A stretch of DNA of 23,919 nucleotides from an archaeon (GTDB taxonomy: Archaea; Iainarchaeota; Iainarchaeia; Iainarchaeales; Iainarchaeaceae), in the NCBI GenBank assembly GCA_024653905.1, contig JANLGZ010000115.1:1-23919 (forward strand). The letters run 5' to 3'. The notes under the pieces are model-generated. The model did not search any database and was not told the origin of the DNA. It saw only the letters and a program-made list of their open reading frames with translations. The position numbers were made by a program, and so were the translations under genes. Below are positions 22,687 to 23,919 of the stretch, piece after piece. The number at the start of each line of letters is the position of its first letter. Within the stretch, counting starts at the first letter, position 1.

Positions 22687-23823
22687 TTAAATATCGATTG
22701 TTTTGAAAAATACTTTTTTTTGATGATCCCTATCAAAAATTGTTTCTGCCAGTATTCTATTCTTCACACTGCTTTTTTCAAATAATTTTTTGTTACCTAT
22801 AATTTTTTTGAGATTTTGTGAAAATTCACTCCAAGAATAATTTATATTCCCTACCTCATTTTTTGAAAAAAACTTATCCAATTCAGACCCTTTTGGTCCT
22901 TTTGCAAGTATATGAAGTCCAGCGGCACAATAATCAAATAACTTAACAGGGAGACTTGTTCTGAGATAATCAGGCCACGGAAGAATACCTATTTCACAAG
23001 CTGAAAAATACTTATATACTTTAACATAAGGAATATTTTGCCTCAAAATGATTTTATCACCCAATCCACTTTTGTTTATTTCTTCTTTTACAACATCAAA
23101 TTCTTTTTTACCATATTTAGTGGAATCAAAAGCAATCAGAAGAAGAAGCCTCGCTTTTTCTTGCACTATAGGATCTTTAAATGAATCAATTAATTCCCCA
23201 GTTTCTTCAGTTCCAATACTACCCGCATAAACAACTAGAGTTTCTGATTCTTTTACACCTAACTCTTTTCTCATACGCGCCCCTTCTTTCTTGTCACGTC
23301 GCATTACCTTAGTGTCAGTACCATTCATCACCATAAAAAGTTTCTTCTTTTCAATCCCATAACTCTGAATTGCTTCAGCCATATCAGATTCAGTGAGAAA
23401 CATCAACCTATCCGCGAATAAATAAGTGAATCTTCTAAATAAAAGCAATAACTTGTTTTTGATTTTTAACAAAAAATTATCCAATCTTGGATTATAAAAA
23501 TCAGCATCTTCTTTTGCATCAAGAATAAATTTTGCCCCTGTGATTTTTGATGCAACAAGCGCCTTGAAAGCAATCATAAGAGGCGGGGAAACACCTATAA
23601 CTAAATCGGGTTTTTCTTTCCACATAAATGAAAAAAAATCACGATCAGTAGTAAATCTTTTAATTTTATTCAATTCCTGAACCCTGGGTTTTTTTGGAGA
23701 AACTATTTTTACAGAAAATCCCTTTTCTTCCAAAGAAGATTTGAAAAAATTTACTCTTAATGTACATGCACCAGTTTCAGGTTCACAAAAAGGAGTTACA
23801 ATTACTGCTTTTTTTTCATTCAT
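22687..23823 (-). CDS. Glycosyltransferase, GT-B fold (GT4-like)
   Basis: A 378-aa cytoplasmic glycosyltransferase. The N-terminal acceptor domain (1-170) contains a Glu-rich TPFCEPETGACTLR start typical of GT4 enzymes. A linker follows at MVMNGTD. The donor domain begins at LVVYAGSIG (near 196) and includes ILPWPDYLRTSLPVKLFDYCAAG (280-302), the nucleotide-sugar binding region, with Asp where many members have Glu. The likely role is cell-surface glycan or glycoprotein synthesis. Donor and acceptor are unknown. The ATG has a GGAGAT site 5 nt upstream. It lies 71 nt before the methyltransferase gene. Confidence 0.88.
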   Translation of the reverse strand: MNEKKAVIVTPFCEPETGACTLRVNFFKSSLEEKGFSVKIVSPKKPRVQELNKIKRFTTDRDFFSFMWKEKPDLVIGVSPPLMIAFKALVASKITGAKFILDAKEDADFYNPRLDNFLLKIKNKLLLLFRRFTYLFADRLMFLTESDMAEAIQSYGIEKKKLFMVMNGTDTKVMRRDKKEGARMRKELGVKESETLVVYAGSIGTEETGELIDSFKDPIVQEKARLLLLIAFDSTKYGKKEFDVVKEEINKSGLGDKIILRQNIPYVKVYKYFSACEIGILPWPDYLRTSLPVKLFDYCAAGLHILAKGPKGSELDKFFSKNEVGNINYSWSEFSQNLKKIIGNKKLFEKSSVKNRILAETIFDRDHQKKVFFKTIDI

Positions 23824-23839
23824 TTTTTATCTCCTGAAA

Positions 23840-23919
23840 TTATTTCAGTTTTTTAGAAACATCCAAAATAAGCCCACCAACAACTAATTTTACATGAACT
23901 TATTTCTTGTTTTAGTTCT
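23840..23919 (-). pseudogene. 3' remnant resembling ribosomal protein L21e (runs off the window)
   Basis: In one minus-strand frame, 23896-23840 reads HVKLVVGGLILDVSKKLK then TAA. The intact L21e here has HVKLVVGAAHLDIS at the matching place. Plus-strand bases 23877-23896 equal 21305-21324 exactly over 20 nt, and about 36 of 44 bases match in a gap-free alignment of 23853-23896 with 21281-21324. Further upstream ELK also matches, but in another frame, and stops interrupt the first frame, so an insertion has shifted it. It ends 16 nt before the glycosyltransferase ATG. Confidence 0.5.

Noticed and set aside
6222..23919. Genome-wide recoding of TGA
   Set aside because: TGA is clearly a stop in many overlaps (nusG, pyrB, pyrI, pyrD neighbours, pyrC, pyrE, L21e), so only local explanations remain for the TGA in the 7-kb gene.
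21217..23919. An integrated mobile element using rpl21e as attachment site
   Set aside because: No integrase, transposase or tRNA is present, and the remnant lies on the 5' side of the intact gene, which does not fit simple 3'-end integration.
1..23919. CRISPR arrays, tRNA or rRNA genes, insertion sequences
   Set aside because: No regularly spaced repeats, cloverleaf signatures, conserved rRNA segments or transposase reading frames were seen.

Overview
The window is AT-rich archaeal chromosome. The evidence is the archaeal ribosomal stalk cluster (secE, spt5/nusG, L11, L1, P0/L10, P1/L12), the archaea-typical run L21e-rpoF(Rpo4)-DUF655-rsmA/Dim1, an archaeal FtsZ, a two-subunit aspartate transcarbamoylase with a PyrI regulatory chain, an AMP phosphorylase, a COG1750-type Lon-like protease, and TATA-box promoters. 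In several cases the TATA box lies 25-26 nt from a start codon, as expected for leaderless mRNA. Very tight gene packing and many 4-nt overlaps suggest a small genome. A DPANN/Diapherotrites-like lineage is my inference and is not proven by the window.

Layout. 1-2.8 kb (minus): membrane-anchored Lon-domain protease. 2.9-6.9 kb (minus): translocation/transcription/ribosomal stalk genes secE, spt5, a 56-aa unrecognised microORF, L11 with a very long acidic tail, L1, P0 and P1. 7.0-8.55 kb (minus): a small unrecognised gene whose frame is interrupted by a TGA, then ftsZ. 8.75-9.8 kb (plus): a 50-aa microORF coupled to PRPP synthetase (prs). 9.8-10.4 kb (minus): a methyltransferase. 10.43-10.6 kb: promoters and a GC-rich candidate structured RNA. 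10.6-17.9 kb (plus): the UMP operon pyrB-pyrI-(methyltransferase)-pyrD-pyrK-pyrC-(112 aa)-pyrE-pyrF-(85 aa). 17.9-19.45 kb (plus): AMP phosphorylase with its own promoter. 19.4-21.6 kb (minus): L21e, rpoF, DUF655, rsmA. 21.6-23.9 kb (minus): a probable decayed gene, a methyltransferase, a glycosyltransferase, and at the edge a remnant resembling the end of L21e.

The metabolic genes form one theme. Prs makes PRPP. PyrE uses it to convert orotate to OMP, PyrF makes UMP, and AMP phosphorylase recycles NMPs to ribose 1,5-bisphosphate. Carbamoyl-phosphate synthetase (carAB) is not in the window. The information-processing genes flank this block.

The points most worth a second look are the in-frame TGA in a gene with an otherwise well-placed promoter and start, the L11 tail, two microORFs, the structured RNA candidate, hairpin/U-tract terminators that overlap stop codons, the altered motif IV of RsmA, and the L21e remnant.
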